Shown: positions 46,383 through 57,504 of the stretch, in pieces
Position numbering within the stretch: position 1 is the stretch's first letter
Layout: each line of letters starts with the position of its first letter
Assembly (NCBI RefSeq): GCF_018687675.1
Contig: NZ_CP061302.1
Coordinates: 1,004,192 to 1,068,191 of the forward strand
DNA: 64,000 nucleotides
Direction of reading: 5' to 3'
From: Polynucleobacter sp. MG-Unter2-18
Lineage (GTDB): Bacteria > Pseudomonadota > Gammaproteobacteria > Burkholderiales > Burkholderiaceae
Position numbers and translations under genes: made by a program
The notes under the pieces: model-generated
Database searches by the model: none
Seen by the model: the letters and a program-made list of their open reading frames with translations, nothing else
What the model was told of the DNA's origin: nothing

Positions 46383-47756
46383 TTAGCTATTACTCTGCGG
46401 AAGCTCGACTAATACACCTTGGGCTTCAACCACAATTTCAGGGTCAATTGATGCGCCAATACGGACAATCTCTTCAAGCGACTTCTTGGCGGCAGAAAAG
46501 TCTTCAATGGTGACGTAGGCCCGGGCTAGATTTAATCTCACCCTAAGCTCATCAGGCGTCAGATCCGATGTGGAAGGCTTAGCAACAGGTAAATCCAGAT
46601 TAATGCTTCCGAATAATGCCTTGGCTTTATCGGACATACCCTCATGATGAGCGTGATCACTTCTATGGTGATCGGGTGCTGGAGATTGCTTCTGCTCGTC
46701 TTCAACTGGGTAGTCACGAGCATGAACAGGAGGTAAAGCAGCTTTACGAGAATTATTAACAAAGTACCAAATCAAAAGTCCCGTGATCAAAACAAAAGCA
46801 AGCAGACCAAGAAAAGCTGTCTTTACATTAAATCCGCTCTTTCCGGAGTCAAGCACCTCTGGGACACCTTGAGATTCAGCTAATAATTTTTTTAAGTCTG
46901 AAATATTCTTCTCTAACTCTTGTGCTCTAGCATTAGTTTGTTCAAGAATTTTTTCTTGTGCAACGATTTCTTCGGTAATACGCTTGTTATCCGCATCTCG
47001 GTCTCCACTAGAGCCGATCTTTAAACGATTTTCAGACTTAACAACATCATCAACGCTCACTTCTACGCTAGCTAGGTCACTCTTTTTCTCGGTCCATTTT
47101 TGCGCCGACGAGTCTACAAAGTCCTTAGCAAGCTTAGAATCAATCGCTTGCACTGCGGCAGGATCAGGAATCAAGAGCTCTGCGCCAGCGCGCAAACGAT
47201 TAATATTGCCACCCGCAAAAGCATCTGGATTGGCTTGATACAAAGCCATCATTTTCTGATCGATTGAAAACTCTGGTGAAGCCGGATCCATCTGTGAAGC
47301 AATCGAAGATAAAGTTTGCCCAGGCTCCACAATGAACTTAGGCAAAGCACCATTTAAAAATGTATAGATCCTAGTGATCGAACCTGTTGACCAATTTAAG
47401 GTCAGCAATAAATCTACAAAGATATCCTCAGAGATCGGTACAGCTTTTACCGTTTCTACCAAAACCATCAAACGCCCATCCTTTGATCGGTACACCATCA
47501 CTTGGGCATTAAAGTCCAAAATTTTAGGTGAAATACCGAGCCGCTCATAAGCGCTTGCCGATGGTATTGATGCCGATAAAGTGGTTAAAAGAGCTTGCTC
47601 ATCTGCAGATAATTCAATGGGCACCTCAATTCGAAGACTTTCGCCGGGATTAGATACTAAATTTGCCTTGCCTAATGACACGGCAAAAACACTAGTTGAT
47701 AGTGCAATGCCAATAAAACTAGCAAAGATAAATTTCAGCATCTGATTATTAGGCAT
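46383..47756 (-). CDS. fimV: Short FimV-like peptidoglycan-binding membrane protein
   Basis: A 457-residue protein, much shorter than the roughly 900-residue Pseudomonas FimV. Order: signal peptide (1-25), FimV N-terminal domain (about 26-130), LysM domain ([17 protein letters not shown] to LLIPDPAAV, about 140-205), coiled coil (about 258-300), membrane helix (about 312-332), a His/Asp-rich linker, and a C-terminal FimV/TPR-like domain ([22 protein letters not shown]). It may act in pole organisation or type IV pili. The start overlaps the asd end by 8 bases. Confidence 0.88.
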   Translation of the reverse strand: MPNNQMLKFIFASFIGIALSTSVFAVSLGKANLVSNPGESLRIEVPIELSADEQALLTTLSASIPSASAYERLGISPKILDFNAQVMVYRSKDGRLMVLVETVKAVPISEDIFVDLLLTLNWSTGSITRIYTFLNGALPKFIVEPGQTLSSIASQMDPASPEFSIDQKMMALYQANPDAFAGGNINRLRAGAELLIPDPAAVQAIDSKLAKDFVDSSAQKWTEKKSDLASVEVSVDDVVKSENRLKIGSSGDRDADNKRITEEIVAQEKILEQTNARAQELEKNISDLKKLLAESQGVPEVLDSGKSGFNVKTAFLGLLAFVLITGLLIWYFVNNSRKAALPPVHARDYPVEDEQKQSPAPDHHRSDHAHHEGMSDKAKALFGSINLDLPVAKPSTSDLTPDELRVRLNLARAYVTIEDFSAAKKSLEEIVRIGASIDPEIVVEAQGVLVELPQSNS

Positions 47757-48912
47757 TGCTATCCAATAGAATTCTTAACATTCGACGTAAGGGCTCCGCA
47801 GCACCCCACAAAAGTTGATCGCCCACAGTAAAAGCACCAAGATATTCAGGACCCATCGCCATCTTATGCAATCGTCCGATAGGTACCGTCAATGTGCCGC
47901 TAACAGCGGCTGGAGATAATTCACGTTCAGTAATCTCGCGATCATTTGGAACCACCTTGACCCATTGATTGTCATTGGCCAATATGGCCTCAATCTCTTT
48001 AAGCGGAATATCTTTTTTGAGTTTGACAGTCAGGCCTTGTGAGTGGCAGCGCATCGCACCAACACGAACACATAAGCCATCAATCGGAATGCTGCCTGGG
48101 GTTCTAAACGCAGGTCGACCCAAGATCTTATTAAACTCAGCTCCGCCCTTCCATTCTTCTTTGGTTTGACCGTTCTCAACAGGAACGTCAATCCAAGGAA
48201 TCAAACTACCGGCTAGAGGAGTATTGCGGAAGTTTTTCTTTGGAAAATCCGGTGAACGTAATGTCTCAGTAATTTTGCGATCAATATCCAGAATCCAAGA
48301 AGAAGGGTCAGCTAATTCAGTGGCTACGCTATCGCGCAATGCGCCCATTTGCAATAACAGTTCACGCATATTTTGGGCGCCAGCACCTGAAGCTGCCTGG
48401 TAGGTCATAGCACTAATCCACTCGACCATATCAGCCTTAACCAAACCACCCATAGCCATCATCATTAAACTGACTGTGCAGTTACTACCAATCCAGTTTT
48501 TTCCGCCGGCGGCCAGCGCTTTATCAATCACTGGACGATTTACTGGATCCAAAATCAAGACCGCATCATCCTTCATGCGCAAAGCGCTAGCGGCATCAAT
48601 CCAGTGACCCTGCCAACCAGCGGCACGTAATTGAGGAAAAATCTCATTGGTGTAATCACCACCCTGACAGGTCAAAATAATGTCGCAACGCATCAGTGCT
48701 TTGACATCGTTTGCATCGAGCAAAGTATTTTCACTCTGAGTCACTTTTTGACCATTTAAGAGTGGCACTTCACCACCAGCCTGGCTGGTACTAAAAAATA
48801 CAGGCTCAATCAGGTCAAAATCTTTTTCAGCCAACATTCTCTCCATGAGAACGCTACCAACCATACCCCGCCATCCAACTAAGCCGACTAAAGGTGTTTT
48901 TGTATTTGACAT
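47749..48912 (-). CDS. asd: Aspartate-semialdehyde dehydrogenase
   Basis: A 387-residue NADPH enzyme of the aspartate pathway, supplying lysine, threonine, methionine and diaminopimelate. The NADP loop is [14 protein letters not shown]; the active-site Cys is in [18 protein letters not shown] (about 131-148), and the catalytic His in [15 protein letters not shown]. The open frame begins at a TTG three codons earlier; ATG 48912 matches the E. coli start. It follows leuB by 52 bases. Confidence 0.96.
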   Translation of the reverse strand: MSNTKTPLVGLVGWRGMVGSVLMERMLAEKDFDLIEPVFFSTSQAGGEVPLLNGQKVTQSENTLLDANDVKALMRCDIILTCQGGDYTNEIFPQLRAAGWQGHWIDAASALRMKDDAVLILDPVNRPVIDKALAAGGKNWIGSNCTVSLMMMAMGGLVKADMVEWISAMTYQAASGAGAQNMRELLLQMGALRDSVATELADPSSWILDIDRKITETLRSPDFPKKNFRNTPLAGSLIPWIDVPVENGQTKEEWKGGAEFNKILGRPAFRTPGSIPIDGLCVRVGAMRCHSQGLTVKLKKDIPLKEIEAILANDNQWVKVVPNDREITERELSPAAVSGTLTVPIGRLHKMAMGPEYLGAFTVGDQLLWGAAEPLRRMLRILLDSNA

Positions 48913-48964
48913 GATGAGCAACTATCTATTCAGTGTGATGAAATATTTTTAATATAAGTAATTC

Positions 48965-50038
48965 TTATTTTGCAAGGGCAGCAACCACGGCATTACCCAT
49001 TTCAATGGTAGAAACTTTTTTTGTACCTTCGGTGTAAATATCGGCGGTACGCAAACCTTGGGATAAAACCTGTTGGACTGCCGCTTCGATACGATCTGCT
49101 TCTGCAGGTAAACCCAATGAGTAACGCAACATCATGGCAGCAGAAAGAATCGTTGCCAATGGATTGGCAATACCCTTACCCGCGATATCGGGCGCTGAAC
49201 CATGACTTGGCTCATACAAGCCTTTATTGTTTTTATCCAATGAAGCCGATGGCAACATACCAATTGAGCCAGTCAACATCGAAGCTTCATCTGAAAGAAT
49301 ATCGCCAAACAAGTTACCAGTCACCACCACATCAAATGCTTTGGGCGCCTTCACTAATTGCATAGCAGCGTTATCAACATACATATGCGTTAACTCAACA
49401 TCAGGATAATCTTTGCCAACACGAATCATGACATCACGCCACAACTGTGAAGTCTCTAATACATTGGCCTTGTCCACGCTGCACACCTTTTTGCTACGCT
49501 TACGGGCCGCTTCAAAAGCGACACGGCCAATACGCTCTACTTCAGGTTCGCTGTAGTGCATCATGTCGAAACCTTCACGCGCACCCTTAAATAAAGGCAA
49601 TTCAGAAGTACGAATACCACGTGGCTGACCAAAGTAGATATCGCCGTTCAGTTCGCGAATAATCAATATATCCAGACCACTAACGATCTCAGGCTTTAAG
49701 CTGGACGCAGCGGTAAGCTCGTCATAGCAAATAGCAGGTCTAAAGTTGGCAAACAGCTCAAGATGCTTGCGCAAACCTAAGATGGCTTGCTCTGGACGGA
49801 GTTCACGAGCCAAGGCATCATATTTCCAGTCACCCACAGCACCAAACAAAATAGCATCTGCTTTTTTAGCAAGCTCTAAAGTTGCAGGCGGCAATGGATG
49901 TCCAGCGACATCATAAGCAGCACCGCCAACAGGTGCCGTCTCTAGGTCAAATTGAGGACCGAGCGCGTTTAGCACCTTGACGGCTTCAGCAACGATTTCC
50001 GGGCCGATACCATCGCCCGGTAGGACTGCAATTTTCAT
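48965..50038 (-). CDS. leuB: 3-isopropylmalate dehydrogenase
   Basis: A 357-residue NAD enzyme of leucine synthesis. Begins [32 protein letters not shown] is the substrate-binding loop; [20 protein letters not shown] (metal Asp) and the NAD-binding [18 protein letters not shown] are present. It follows leuD by 24 bases. Confidence 0.98.
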   Translation of the reverse strand: MKIAVLPGDGIGPEIVAEAVKVLNALGPQFDLETAPVGGAAYDVAGHPLPPATLELAKKADAILFGAVGDWKYDALARELRPEQAILGLRKHLELFANFRPAICYDELTAASSLKPEIVSGLDILIIRELNGDIYFGQPRGIRTSELPLFKGAREGFDMMHYSEPEVERIGRVAFEAARKRSKKVCSVDKANVLETSQLWRDVMIRVGKDYPDVELTHMYVDNAAMQLVKAPKAFDVVVTGNLFGDILSDEASMLTGSIGMLPSASLDKNNKGLYEPSHGSAPDIAGKGIANPLATILSAAMMLRYSLGLPAEADRIEAAVQQVLSQGLRTADIYTEGTKKVSTIEMGNAVVAALAK

Positions 50039-50062
50039 GAAAAGGCCTTTAACTCTATAAAA

Positions 50063-50710
50063 CTAGGGCAGTTGTGTAGCAAGCCAAGGCATCTTCAGAA
50101 TGCGCTCAGCTTCGTAAGCCTTGATTTTATCTGCATGTTGCAGGGTTAAGCCAATATCATCTAAGCCGTTCAGCAGGCAATGCTTTCTGAATGGCGCCAC
50201 ATCAAAGCTGTAAGCGGTTCCATCAGGCAGGATAACTTGCTGGGCCTCTAGATCAATTGTGAGCTGATAACCACTAAAAGCCAGAGTTTCGTTAAATAAA
50301 TGGTCTACCTGTATCTCCGAGAGGACAATCGGTAAAAGACCGTTTTTAAAGCAATTATTGTGAAAGATGTCGGCAAAACTAGGGGCAATCACCGCCCTAA
50401 AGCCATACTGATCTAAAGCCCAAGGTGCATGCTCACGGGAGCTGCCACAGCCAAAGTTCTTCCGGGCCAGCAAAATACCGGCATCTTTGTAACGCAGTTG
50501 ATTTAAAACAAAATCTGGATTGATTGGGCGTGCGCTGCAATCTTGACCAGGCTCACCATGATCCAAATAACGCCATTCATCAAATAAATTTTGGCCAAAA
50601 CCCGTTTTCTTAATTGATTTTAAGAACTGCTTGGGAATGATGGCATCGGTATCCACATTTTCGCGATTCAGCGGGGCTACCAAGCCTTTGTATACCGTAA
50701 ATTTTTCCAT
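50063..50710 (-). CDS. leuD: 3-isopropylmalate dehydratase small subunit
   Basis: A 215-residue swivel-domain subunit. The signature [15 protein letters not shown] is at about 85-99, and [12 protein letters not shown] near the start. It pairs with LeuC to isomerise 2-isopropylmalate. In contrast to many genomes the gene does not directly follow leuC: a small lipoprotein gene lies between them. Confidence 0.97.
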   Translation of the reverse strand: MEKFTVYKGLVAPLNRENVDTDAIIPKQFLKSIKKTGFGQNLFDEWRYLDHGEPGQDCSARPINPDFVLNQLRYKDAGILLARKNFGCGSSREHAPWALDQYGFRAVIAPSFADIFHNNCFKNGLLPIVLSEIQVDHLFNETLAFSGYQLTIDLEAQQVILPDGTAYSFDVAPFRKHCLLNGLDDIGLTLQHADKIKAYEAERILKMPWLATQLP

Positions 50711-50737
50711 AGTATTTTTATGATGATTGCTGTGAAC

Positions 50738-50923
50738 TTACTTCACTGGCGTCACAACAACATCTTTCCCTTGAGTTTGGGACTGATTGCTTGTGTTGGA
50801 ATTTTTGCTTCCACCCATAGAGTTACCCATAGTTTGAAGATCTTTACCAACACCTTCCATTGTATTTGCGCAAGCAGACAGGATGATGCCGATGGCAGCA
50901 ACTATCGTCAATTTTTTAATCAT
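50738..50923 (-). CDS. Entericidin-like small lipoprotein
   Basis: A 61-residue protein. The signal peptide MIKKLTIVAAIGIILSAC ends in a lipobox (LSAC) with Cys18, followed by ANTMEGVGKDLQTMGNSM, the entericidin A/B pattern. The tail is Ser/Asn/Gln-rich. Entericidins form a toxin/antidote-like lipoprotein pair in E. coli, but single copies in betaproteobacteria have no proven role. ATG 50923 is chosen over 50947 because it gives a proper lipoprotein signal. It lies between leuC and leuD on the same strand. Confidence 0.85.
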   Translation of the reverse strand: MIKKLTIVAAIGIILSACANTMEGVGKDLQTMGNSMGGSKNSNTSNQSQTQGKDVVVTPVK

Positions 50924-50956
50924 TGTGAAAGAAGACCATTTAAACACTGTAACTCC

Positions 50957-52366
50957 TTATGAAATCTTACGAACATCAACAAAATGACCTTCAATCGCAG
51001 CGGCAGCAGCCATTGCTGGGCTCACCAAGTGCGTTCTTCCGCCATTACCTTGGCGACCTTCAAAGTTGCGATTGGATGTAGATGCGCAACGTTCACCAGG
51101 CTCAAGGCGATCAGCATTCATCGCCAAACACATAGAGCAGCCAGGCTCGCGCCACTCAAATCCAGCAGCTTTAAATACCCGATCTAAACCTTCGCGCTCA
51201 GCTTGGGCTTTTACCAATCCAGAACCAGGAACTACTAATGCCAACTTCACATTAGCAGCCACCTTCTTACCTAAACGATCAACCACCTTGGCAGCAGCAC
51301 GAATATCTTCAATACGACTATTGGTACAAGATCCGATGAATACTTTATCAATAGAGATATTGCTTAATGGTGTGTTCGGAACGAGACCCATGTATTCAAG
51401 TGCACGCTCCATTGCAGAACGCTTGTTTCCATCACGCTCTTTCTCAGGATCGGGAACGCGATCACTAATAGCTAAGACCATTTCTGGCGAAGTTCCCCAA
51501 GTTACTTGAGGGGCAATTTCTTCAGCGCGTAGCTCAACTACGGCATCAAACTGTGCATCTGAATCTGAATGTAAGGTGCGCCAGTATTGCAGAGCATGTC
51601 GCAAAGCCTCACCTTTGGGGGCGTATGGTCTACCTTGGATGTATTCGATCGTGGTTTCATCAACGGCCACAAGTCCGGCGCGAGCACCAGCTTCAATGGC
51701 CATATTACAAACAGTCATCCGACCTTCCATAGAGAGGTTGCGAATAGCCTCACCAGCAAAATCAATGGTGTAACCAGTTCCACCAGCAGTACCGATCTTA
51801 CCAATCACGGCGAGGACAATGTCTTTCGCAGTAGAACCAGGTTGCAGACGTCCGTCCACCTTAACCAACATGTTCTTGCTTTTTTTCATCAGCAAAGTTT
51901 GGGTGGCTAAAACATGCTCGACTTCAGATGTCCCAATACCAAAAGCTAGCGCACCAAATGCACCATGCGTACTGGTATGTGAATCACCACAGACTACGGT
52001 CATACCAGGCAAGGTTGCACCCTGCTCTGGTCCAATGACGTGAACAATCCCTTGGCGGGTATCGTTCATTTTGTATTGCGTAATACCAAAGGCGTCGCAG
52101 TTTTGATCAAGCGTATCTACTTGTAACTTCGAGATAGGATCAGCGATCCCTTCAGAGCGATCGGTTGTTGGAACATTGTGATCCGAAACAGCCAGATTCG
52201 CAGAGATTCGCCACACTGGACGGCCAGCTAAATTAAGTCCTTCAAAAGCCTGAGGACTGGTTACTTCATGCAATAACTGACGATCTATGTAAATCGTGGC
52301 CGTGCCATCTTCTTCGGAATAGACGACATGGTCATCCCACAATTTGTCATAAAGCGTACGTGACAT
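50957..52366 (-). CDS. leuC: 3-isopropylmalate dehydratase large subunit
   Basis: A 469-residue aconitase-family protein with a [4Fe-4S] cluster. Cluster Cys are in [12 protein letters not shown] (about 346) and GCSMCLAMN (about 407 and 410). Begins [15 protein letters not shown]. It acts with LeuD. It is the first leu gene of the cluster and starts 20 bases after the gltA stop. Confidence 0.97.
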   Translation of the reverse strand: MSRTLYDKLWDDHVVYSEEDGTATIYIDRQLLHEVTSPQAFEGLNLAGRPVWRISANLAVSDHNVPTTDRSEGIADPISKLQVDTLDQNCDAFGITQYKMNDTRQGIVHVIGPEQGATLPGMTVVCGDSHTSTHGAFGALAFGIGTSEVEHVLATQTLLMKKSKNMLVKVDGRLQPGSTAKDIVLAVIGKIGTAGGTGYTIDFAGEAIRNLSMEGRMTVCNMAIEAGARAGLVAVDETTIEYIQGRPYAPKGEALRHALQYWRTLHSDSDAQFDAVVELRAEEIAPQVTWGTSPEMVLAISDRVPDPEKERDGNKRSAMERALEYMGLVPNTPLSNISIDKVFIGSCTNSRIEDIRAAAKVVDRLGKKVAANVKLALVVPGSGLVKAQAEREGLDRVFKAAGFEWREPGCSMCLAMNADRLEPGERCASTSNRNFEGRQGNGGRTHLVSPAMAAAAAIEGHFVDVRKIS

Positions 52367-52386
52367 GGATACCCTCGAGAACTTTT

Positions 52387-53700
52387 TTATTTACGTACAG
52401 AGATGTTGGGAACCTTACGTGAAGTTTCTCCAACATATAACTGACGTGGACGACCAATTTTGTACTCAGGGTCAGTAATCATTTCTTCCCACTGAGCAAT
52501 CCAACCTACTGTTCTCGCCAAAGCAAATACACAGGTAAACATTTCAGTTGGAATACCCAAAGCGCGCTGAACAATTCCAGAATAGAAGTCTACGTTTGGA
52601 TAGAGCTTGCGGCTGACAAAATATTCATCTTCCAAGGCAATCTTTTCAAGAGTCATGGCTAGCTTGAACAATGGATCATTCTCCAGACCCATTTCTTTCA
52701 ATACTTCATGGCAAGTTTCACGCATCAGTTTTGCACGTGGGTCAAAGTTTTTATAAACCCGATGACCAAAGCCCATCAAGCGAACGCTAGAGTTCTTATC
52801 TTTGACTTGAGCAATGAAGTCATGAATCTTATCCACACCGCCATTAGCCTGAATTTCATTCAACATCTCTAAGCAAGCTTCGTTTGCACCGCCGTGAGCT
52901 GGGCCCCAAAGGCAAGCAATACCAGCAGAGATAGCAGCAAATGGATTGGTACCAGAAGAGCCGCACAAACGCACTGTGGAAGTAGAGGCATTTTGCTCAT
53001 GGTCAGCATGCAGGATAAAGATGCGATCCAAAGCACGTACTAAGACTGGATTGACCTTGTACTCTTCGCATGGTGTTGCGAACATCATGCGCATGAAGTT
53101 GGCTGTGTAAGACAAAGAATTATCTGGATAGATAAATGGCTGCCCTACAGAATACTTGTAAGACATTGCAACCAAGGTTGGCATCTTAGCAATCAGACGA
53201 ATCTGAGCAATTTCGCGTGCTTTAGTCTGACTATAATCAATTGCGTCATGGTAAAAAGCCGCCATCGCACCAACTAAGCCAGTTAATACAGACATTGGGT
53301 GCGCATCACGTCGGAAACCGCGCAAGAAAAATTGCATTTGCTCGTGAACCATCGTGTGATGTGTCACCAATTCCTCAAAATCTTTTTTCTCGGTAGCATT
53401 AGGTAACTCACCATTGATTAGAAGGTAGCAAACTTCCAAGAAATCACAGTTATGCGCAAGATCTTCAATTGGGTAACCACGATAGAGCAACTCACCTTTA
53501 TCGCCATCAATGTAAGTGATTTTGCTATTACAAGAAGCGGTAGATAAAAAACCTGAGTCGTAAGTGAACTTGCCGGTTTGACCGTAAAGTTTACGAATAT
53601 CAATTACATCGGGACCAACGGTGCCTTTATAAATTGGCAAGTCGATATCTGGTGTGCCGTCCGAAAACGATAATTTTGCCTTGATGTCCGATTCAATCAT
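52387..53700 (-). CDS. gltA: Citrate synthase
   Basis: A 437-residue hexameric-type citrate synthase. Catalytic residues lie in [22 protein letters not shown] and [15 protein letters not shown], and the catalytic Asp in the C-terminal region. The N-terminal beta domain ([20 protein letters not shown]) is the NADH-sensitive Gram-negative type. AAGGATTAG before the ATG is the ribosome binding site. It follows sdhE by 82 bases, at the end of the succinate dehydrogenase group. Confidence 0.98.
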   Translation of the reverse strand: MIESDIKAKLSFSDGTPDIDLPIYKGTVGPDVIDIRKLYGQTGKFTYDSGFLSTASCNSKITYIDGDKGELLYRGYPIEDLAHNCDFLEVCYLLINGELPNATEKKDFEELVTHHTMVHEQMQFFLRGFRRDAHPMSVLTGLVGAMAAFYHDAIDYSQTKAREIAQIRLIAKMPTLVAMSYKYSVGQPFIYPDNSLSYTANFMRMMFATPCEEYKVNPVLVRALDRIFILHADHEQNASTSTVRLCGSSGTNPFAAISAGIACLWGPAHGGANEACLEMLNEIQANGGVDKIHDFIAQVKDKNSSVRLMGFGHRVYKNFDPRAKLMRETCHEVLKEMGLENDPLFKLAMTLEKIALEDEYFVSRKLYPNVDFYSGIVQRALGIPTEMFTCVFALARTVGWIAQWEEMITDPEYKIGRPRQLYVGETSRKVPNISVRK

Positions 53701-53782
53701 TTCTAATCCTTAGTCATTCAAATTGATGATTACTGCATTGTGTGATCACGCATCTAAACTACAACTGCAACACCATGCTGAA

Positions 53783-54052
53783 TTATTTCTGTCTCAGCTT
53801 TTGTAATACCGCCTTAAAAGAGTCTTCTTGAGACTCTTTTTCCAATCCCACCACAGAATCCCTGCGACCAATTAAAATGTCCATCAAGTCATTGTCTTCC
53901 AGAGCAAATAACTGGCTCAATACTTTTCCATCTTCTGCGCTTATTTGAGAGCCATAGCGCTCAAAAAAACGCTGCAGAATCAGATCGTTTTCAAGCAAAC
54001 CCCTGCGGGCATCACTCTTTAAACGATATAACTCTGCATTACTGAGGGTCAT
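53783..54052 (-). CDS. sdhE: FAD assembly factor SdhE
   Basis: An 89-residue SdhE/YgfY-like protein that promotes covalent attachment of FAD to SdhA. The family region LKSDARRGLLENDLILQRFFE holds the RGxxE motif (RGLLE, about 17-21). Its start overlaps the sdhB stop by four bases (ATGA), so translation is coupled. Confidence 0.93.
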   Translation of the reverse strand: MTLSNAELYRLKSDARRGLLENDLILQRFFERYGSQISAEDGKVLSQLFALEDNDLMDILIGRRDSVVGLEKESQEDSFKAVLQKLRQK

Positions 54053-54753
54053 ACAGCCCTACGTACCATCAATTCCTTGATCTTTCCAATTGCCTTGGTC
54101 GGATTGAGATGCTTAGGACAAACGTCCACGCAGTTCATGATGGTATGGCAGCGGAATAAACGGTATGGGTCTTCCAAGTTGTCTAAGCGCTGTGCTGTAT
54201 CTTCATCTCGGCTGTCTGCAATAAATCGATATGCCTGAAGCAAACCAGCAGGACCGACAAACTTATCTGGATTCCACCAGAAAGATGGGCATGAAGTTGA
54301 GCAGGAGGCACACAAGATGCACTCATATAAACCATTCAACTCTTCACGCTCTTCAGGACTCTGGAGACGCTCTTTCTCTGGGAATGGATTGTCATTAACC
54401 AAGTAAGGTTTGATAGAAAGATATTGCTTAAAGAACAAAGTCATATCCACAATCAAATCACGCACCACTGGTAAACCAGGCAATGGGCGCAAGGTAATGA
54501 CTTTAGGCAGGGTCAACATATTGGTTAAGCAAGCCAATCCGTTCTTGCCATTAATGTTCATAGCATCTGAGCCACAAACACCTTCACGACATGAGCGGCG
54601 ATAGGAGATACTTTCATCTTGTTTCTTTAAAGAAATCAAGGCATCCAGTAACATACGTTCACCAGTTAACTCGAGCTCATAGCGCTCCATGCGTGGAGCA
54701 GCATCGACATCTGGATCGTAGCGGTAAATTTCAAATACACGAATATCACTCAT
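54049..54753 (-). CDS. sdhB: Succinate dehydrogenase iron-sulfur subunit
   Basis: A 234-residue subunit carrying three Fe-S clusters. [2Fe-2S] ligands are in SCREGVCGSDAM and LACLTN; [4Fe-4S] ligands in CILCASCSTSCPS; [3Fe-4S] ligands in CHTIMNCVDVCPK. It passes electrons from the SdhA flavin to ubiquinone. It follows sdhA by 17 bases. Confidence 0.98.
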   Translation of the reverse strand: MSDIRVFEIYRYDPDVDAAPRMERYELELTGERMLLDALISLKKQDESISYRRSCREGVCGSDAMNINGKNGLACLTNMLTLPKVITLRPLPGLPVVRDLIVDMTLFFKQYLSIKPYLVNDNPFPEKERLQSPEEREELNGLYECILCASCSTSCPSFWWNPDKFVGPAGLLQAYRFIADSRDEDTAQRLDNLEDPYRLFRCHTIMNCVDVCPKHLNPTKAIGKIKELMVRRAV

Positions 54754-54770
54754 TTTTAATTTCTCTTCGC

Positions 54771-56549
54771 TTAGAAAGTACGTTCTTTTGGAGGGAAAGA
54801 CTCAACAGTCAATGGCTTAAGGACAACCGGCTTGTAGTCCAAGCGGTTACCTTCGCTATACCAAAGTGTGTGCTTCATCCAGTTGTCATCATCACGATGT
54901 TGATGATCATCATGAGAATGAGCACCACGACTTTCAGTACGTGCTGCAGCTGAAATCATGGTTGCATTTGCAGCCTCGATCAAGTTAGCAACTTCCAAAG
55001 CTTCGATACGCGCCGTATTGAAAATTTCAGACTTGTCTTTTAACCATAAGTGTTTAGCGCGCTCTGTCAACTTCGCCATTTGACGAACACCCTCGTCCAT
55101 CAACTCTTGATTGCGGAACACGCCAGCGTATTTCTGCATAGTCTTACGAATATCGTTTGCAACATCTTGCGCATACTCACCAGAAGTGGATTCATCAAGA
55201 GCAGCAATACGAGCCAAAGTTTGCTCACCAGCATTAGCAGGCAATGGTTTGAATTCGCGCTTCTTAAGATCCATCGCAACAATATGATTACCAGCTGCAC
55301 GACCAAATACCAAGAGGTCGAGCAATGAGTTAGTACCTAAACGGTTTGCACCGTGAACAGATACACAAGAGCACTCACCAATGGCATAAAGGCCATTCAC
55401 GATTTCATTAGGTTTACCTTTAGCTGGGACAACAACTTGACCATTAATGTTGGTAGGAATACCGCCCATCTGATAGTGAATTGTTGGCACAACAGGAATC
55501 GGTTCTTTCGTCACATCAACGTTAGCAAAGTTAATACCGATTTCATAAACCGAAGGTAAACGCTTCATGATGGTCTCGGCACCAATGTGCGTTAAGTCGA
55601 GAACAACATAATCGCCATTCGGGCCACAACCGCGCCCTTCTTTAATTTCCTGATCCATGCAGCGAGATACAAAATCGCGCGGCGCTAAGTCTTTATAAGT
55701 TGGAGCATAGCGCTCCATGAAGCGCTCGCCATCCTTGTTACGCAAGATGCCGCCTTCGCCACGACAACCTTCAGTCAACAATACCCCTGCACCAGCTACG
55801 CCAGTTGGGTGGAATTGCCAGAACTCCATATCTTCCAATGGAATGCCTGCACGTGCAGCAAGGCCCATGCCATCGCCAGTGTTAATAAATGCATTGGTAG
55901 ATGCATCCCAAATACGACCAGCACCGCCAGTAGCCATCATGACTACTTTGGTTTCTAAAATATAAACTTGACCTGTTTCCATTTCGAGCGCAGTAACTCC
56001 AACGACATCACCCGCGTCATCACGAATCAAATCGAGAGCTAACCACTCAACGAAGAAGTTTGTTTTTGCACGAACGTTTCGCTGGTACAAGGTATGTAAC
56101 ATGGCATGACCAGTACGGTCAGCTGCAGCGCAAGCACGTTGCACGGCTTTCTCGCCATAGTTTGCTGTGTGTCCGCCAAATGGGCGTTGATAAATAGTGC
56201 CGTCAGGATTGCGGTCAAAAGGCATACCGAAGTGCTCAAGCTCATAAACAACTTTTGGAGCTTCGCGGCACATAAACTCGATCACGTCTTGGTCGCCTAA
56301 CCAATCTGAACCTTTAATCGTGTCGTAAAAATGATAGTGCCAGTTGTCTTCACTCATGTTGCCGAGTGAGGCACCGATACCGCCCTGAGCAGCAACGGTA
56401 TGTGAGCGCGTTGGGAAAACCTTAGTTAATACCGCAACATTCAGGCCAGCCTCTGCTAACTGCAAAGAAGCACGCATACCTGAACCACCTGCACCGATAA
56501 TTACCGCGTCGAACCGACGGCGTGGCAATACTTTTTTAATCGCGGTCAT
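54771..56549 (-). CDS. sdhA: Succinate dehydrogenase flavoprotein subunit
   Basis: A 592-residue flavoprotein. VIIGAGGSGMRASLQLAEAG binds the FAD dinucleotide, and the FAD-linked His is in TRSHTVAAQGGIGASLG. The active-site Arg/His region HGANRLGTNSLLDLLVFGR is present. It oxidises succinate to fumarate. The open frame extends 14 codons into sdhD, but ATG 56549 (MTAIKKVLPRRRFD), four bases after the sdhD stop, is the start. Confidence 0.98.
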   Translation of the reverse strand: MTAIKKVLPRRRFDAVIIGAGGSGMRASLQLAEAGLNVAVLTKVFPTRSHTVAAQGGIGASLGNMSEDNWHYHFYDTIKGSDWLGDQDVIEFMCREAPKVVYELEHFGMPFDRNPDGTIYQRPFGGHTANYGEKAVQRACAAADRTGHAMLHTLYQRNVRAKTNFFVEWLALDLIRDDAGDVVGVTALEMETGQVYILETKVVMMATGGAGRIWDASTNAFINTGDGMGLAARAGIPLEDMEFWQFHPTGVAGAGVLLTEGCRGEGGILRNKDGERFMERYAPTYKDLAPRDFVSRCMDQEIKEGRGCGPNGDYVVLDLTHIGAETIMKRLPSVYEIGINFANVDVTKEPIPVVPTIHYQMGGIPTNINGQVVVPAKGKPNEIVNGLYAIGECSCVSVHGANRLGTNSLLDLLVFGRAAGNHIVAMDLKKREFKPLPANAGEQTLARIAALDESTSGEYAQDVANDIRKTMQKYAGVFRNQELMDEGVRQMAKLTERAKHLWLKDKSEIFNTARIEALEVANLIEAANATMISAAARTESRGAHSHDDHQHRDDDNWMKHTLWYSEGNRLDYKPVVLKPLTVESFPPKERTF

Positions 56550-56553
56550 TGAA

Positions 56554-56919
56554 TTACACTTTCCACAAAATTTGTACGGCATAGGCCGCACAGGCTACAA
56601 GATACAAAACAGTTAACACTTGGAGTGTTAAACGAATGCTGACAGGCTTGATGTAGTCCATCCAGATATCGCGGATACCAATCCATGCGTGATAGAACAA
56701 GCTGATAAAAAATAATAGCGTCAAGAGCTTCATGAACTGGTTGCTAAATAAGGAAGCCCAACCTTCATAAGTTGCGCTACCGGTGATGCAGTAGTCCACC
56801 AAAAGAACAATCGTAAAAACCACCATCACGATGGCTGTAGCGCGCTGAATAATCCACTCTTTGAGGCCGTAATGGGCGCCAACAACTAAGCGCTTAGGTC
56901 CAATTTGATAAATAGGCAT
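56554..56919 (-). CDS. sdhD: Succinate dehydrogenase membrane anchor subunit D
   Basis: A 121-residue protein with three membrane segments. It begins with a GPKRLVVGAHYGLKEWIIQR region and contains LFYHAWIGIRDIWMDYIKP, where the His and the Asp-Tyr belong to the haem b and quinone sites. It anchors the enzyme in the inner membrane together with SdhC. It follows sdhC by 24 bases. Confidence 0.95.
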   Translation of the reverse strand: MPIYQIGPKRLVVGAHYGLKEWIIQRATAIVMVVFTIVLLVDYCITGSATYEGWASLFSNQFMKLLTLLFFISLFYHAWIGIRDIWMDYIKPVSIRLTLQVLTVLYLVACAAYAVQILWKV

Positions 56920-56943
56920 TCGATTTCCTTAGTGAATAAGTGC

Positions 56944-57363
56944 TTAATAAAGGCCAAAAAGTTTGAGGCCAACAATCGCGGTTAGAGCTAGGCCTAAGCA
57001 AAATACAAAAATTGCAGAGCGGTTGGCATCAGCCTTTTCAACGCCAATCTCTAAATCCAATAGAAGATAGCGAATGCCGGCACAAAAATGGTGCAAAAAG
57101 GACCAGATTAATCCCAAAAGGATAATTTTTACCAATACATGACCCGTAATTGCCTGGAAGGTTTGGTAACTCATCTCAGAGGCCAAGCTTTGATCTAAGA
57201 GATAAAGCAAGAATGGCAACATCAAGAACAGTGCCGCTCCGCTGATTCGGTGAAGAATAGAAACTTTCCCAGCCCAAGGAAGGCGGTACTTAATTAACTG
57301 AGCCAGACCAATGTTTCGGTAAACAGGTCTATCTTTTTTTACATCTTGCTGTGCATCAACCAT
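56944..57363 (-). CDS. sdhC: Succinate dehydrogenase cytochrome b556 subunit
   Basis: A 139-residue protein with three membrane segments. SILHRISGAALF is the quinone-site motif (Ser, Arg) and HHFCAGIRYLLLDLE contains the haem b His. The open frame begins at TTG 57375, but ATG 57363 (MVDAQQDVKKDRPVYRN) is the better start. It is the first gene of the sdhCDABE-gltA run; the 141 bases between it and the GntR-type gene show no clear promoter by eye. Confidence 0.95.
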   Translation of the reverse strand: MVDAQQDVKKDRPVYRNIGLAQLIKYRLPWAGKVSILHRISGAALFLMLPFLLYLLDQSLASEMSYQTFQAITGHVLVKIILLGLIWSFLHHFCAGIRYLLLDLEIGVEKADANRSAIFVFCLGLALTAIVGLKLFGLY

Positions 57364-57504
57364 GGGTAATCTCAATCTTTCGGTGGAGGTTCAGTGTGGT
57401 TTTGTTGTGTTGCAACATATTCTATTAGAAACCTAGTGATGGTGGGGACTTTTTAGCGTTTAAAGGGGTTAAAAACTGGTTTTTGCTATTTTTGAGTGTA
57501 CTAC

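Noticed and set aside
53742..53749. GTGATCAC palindrome upstream of gltA as a CRP/FNR-type site
   Set aside because: The half-sites are not separated by a spacer as in CRP or FNR sites; eight bases alone are too common.
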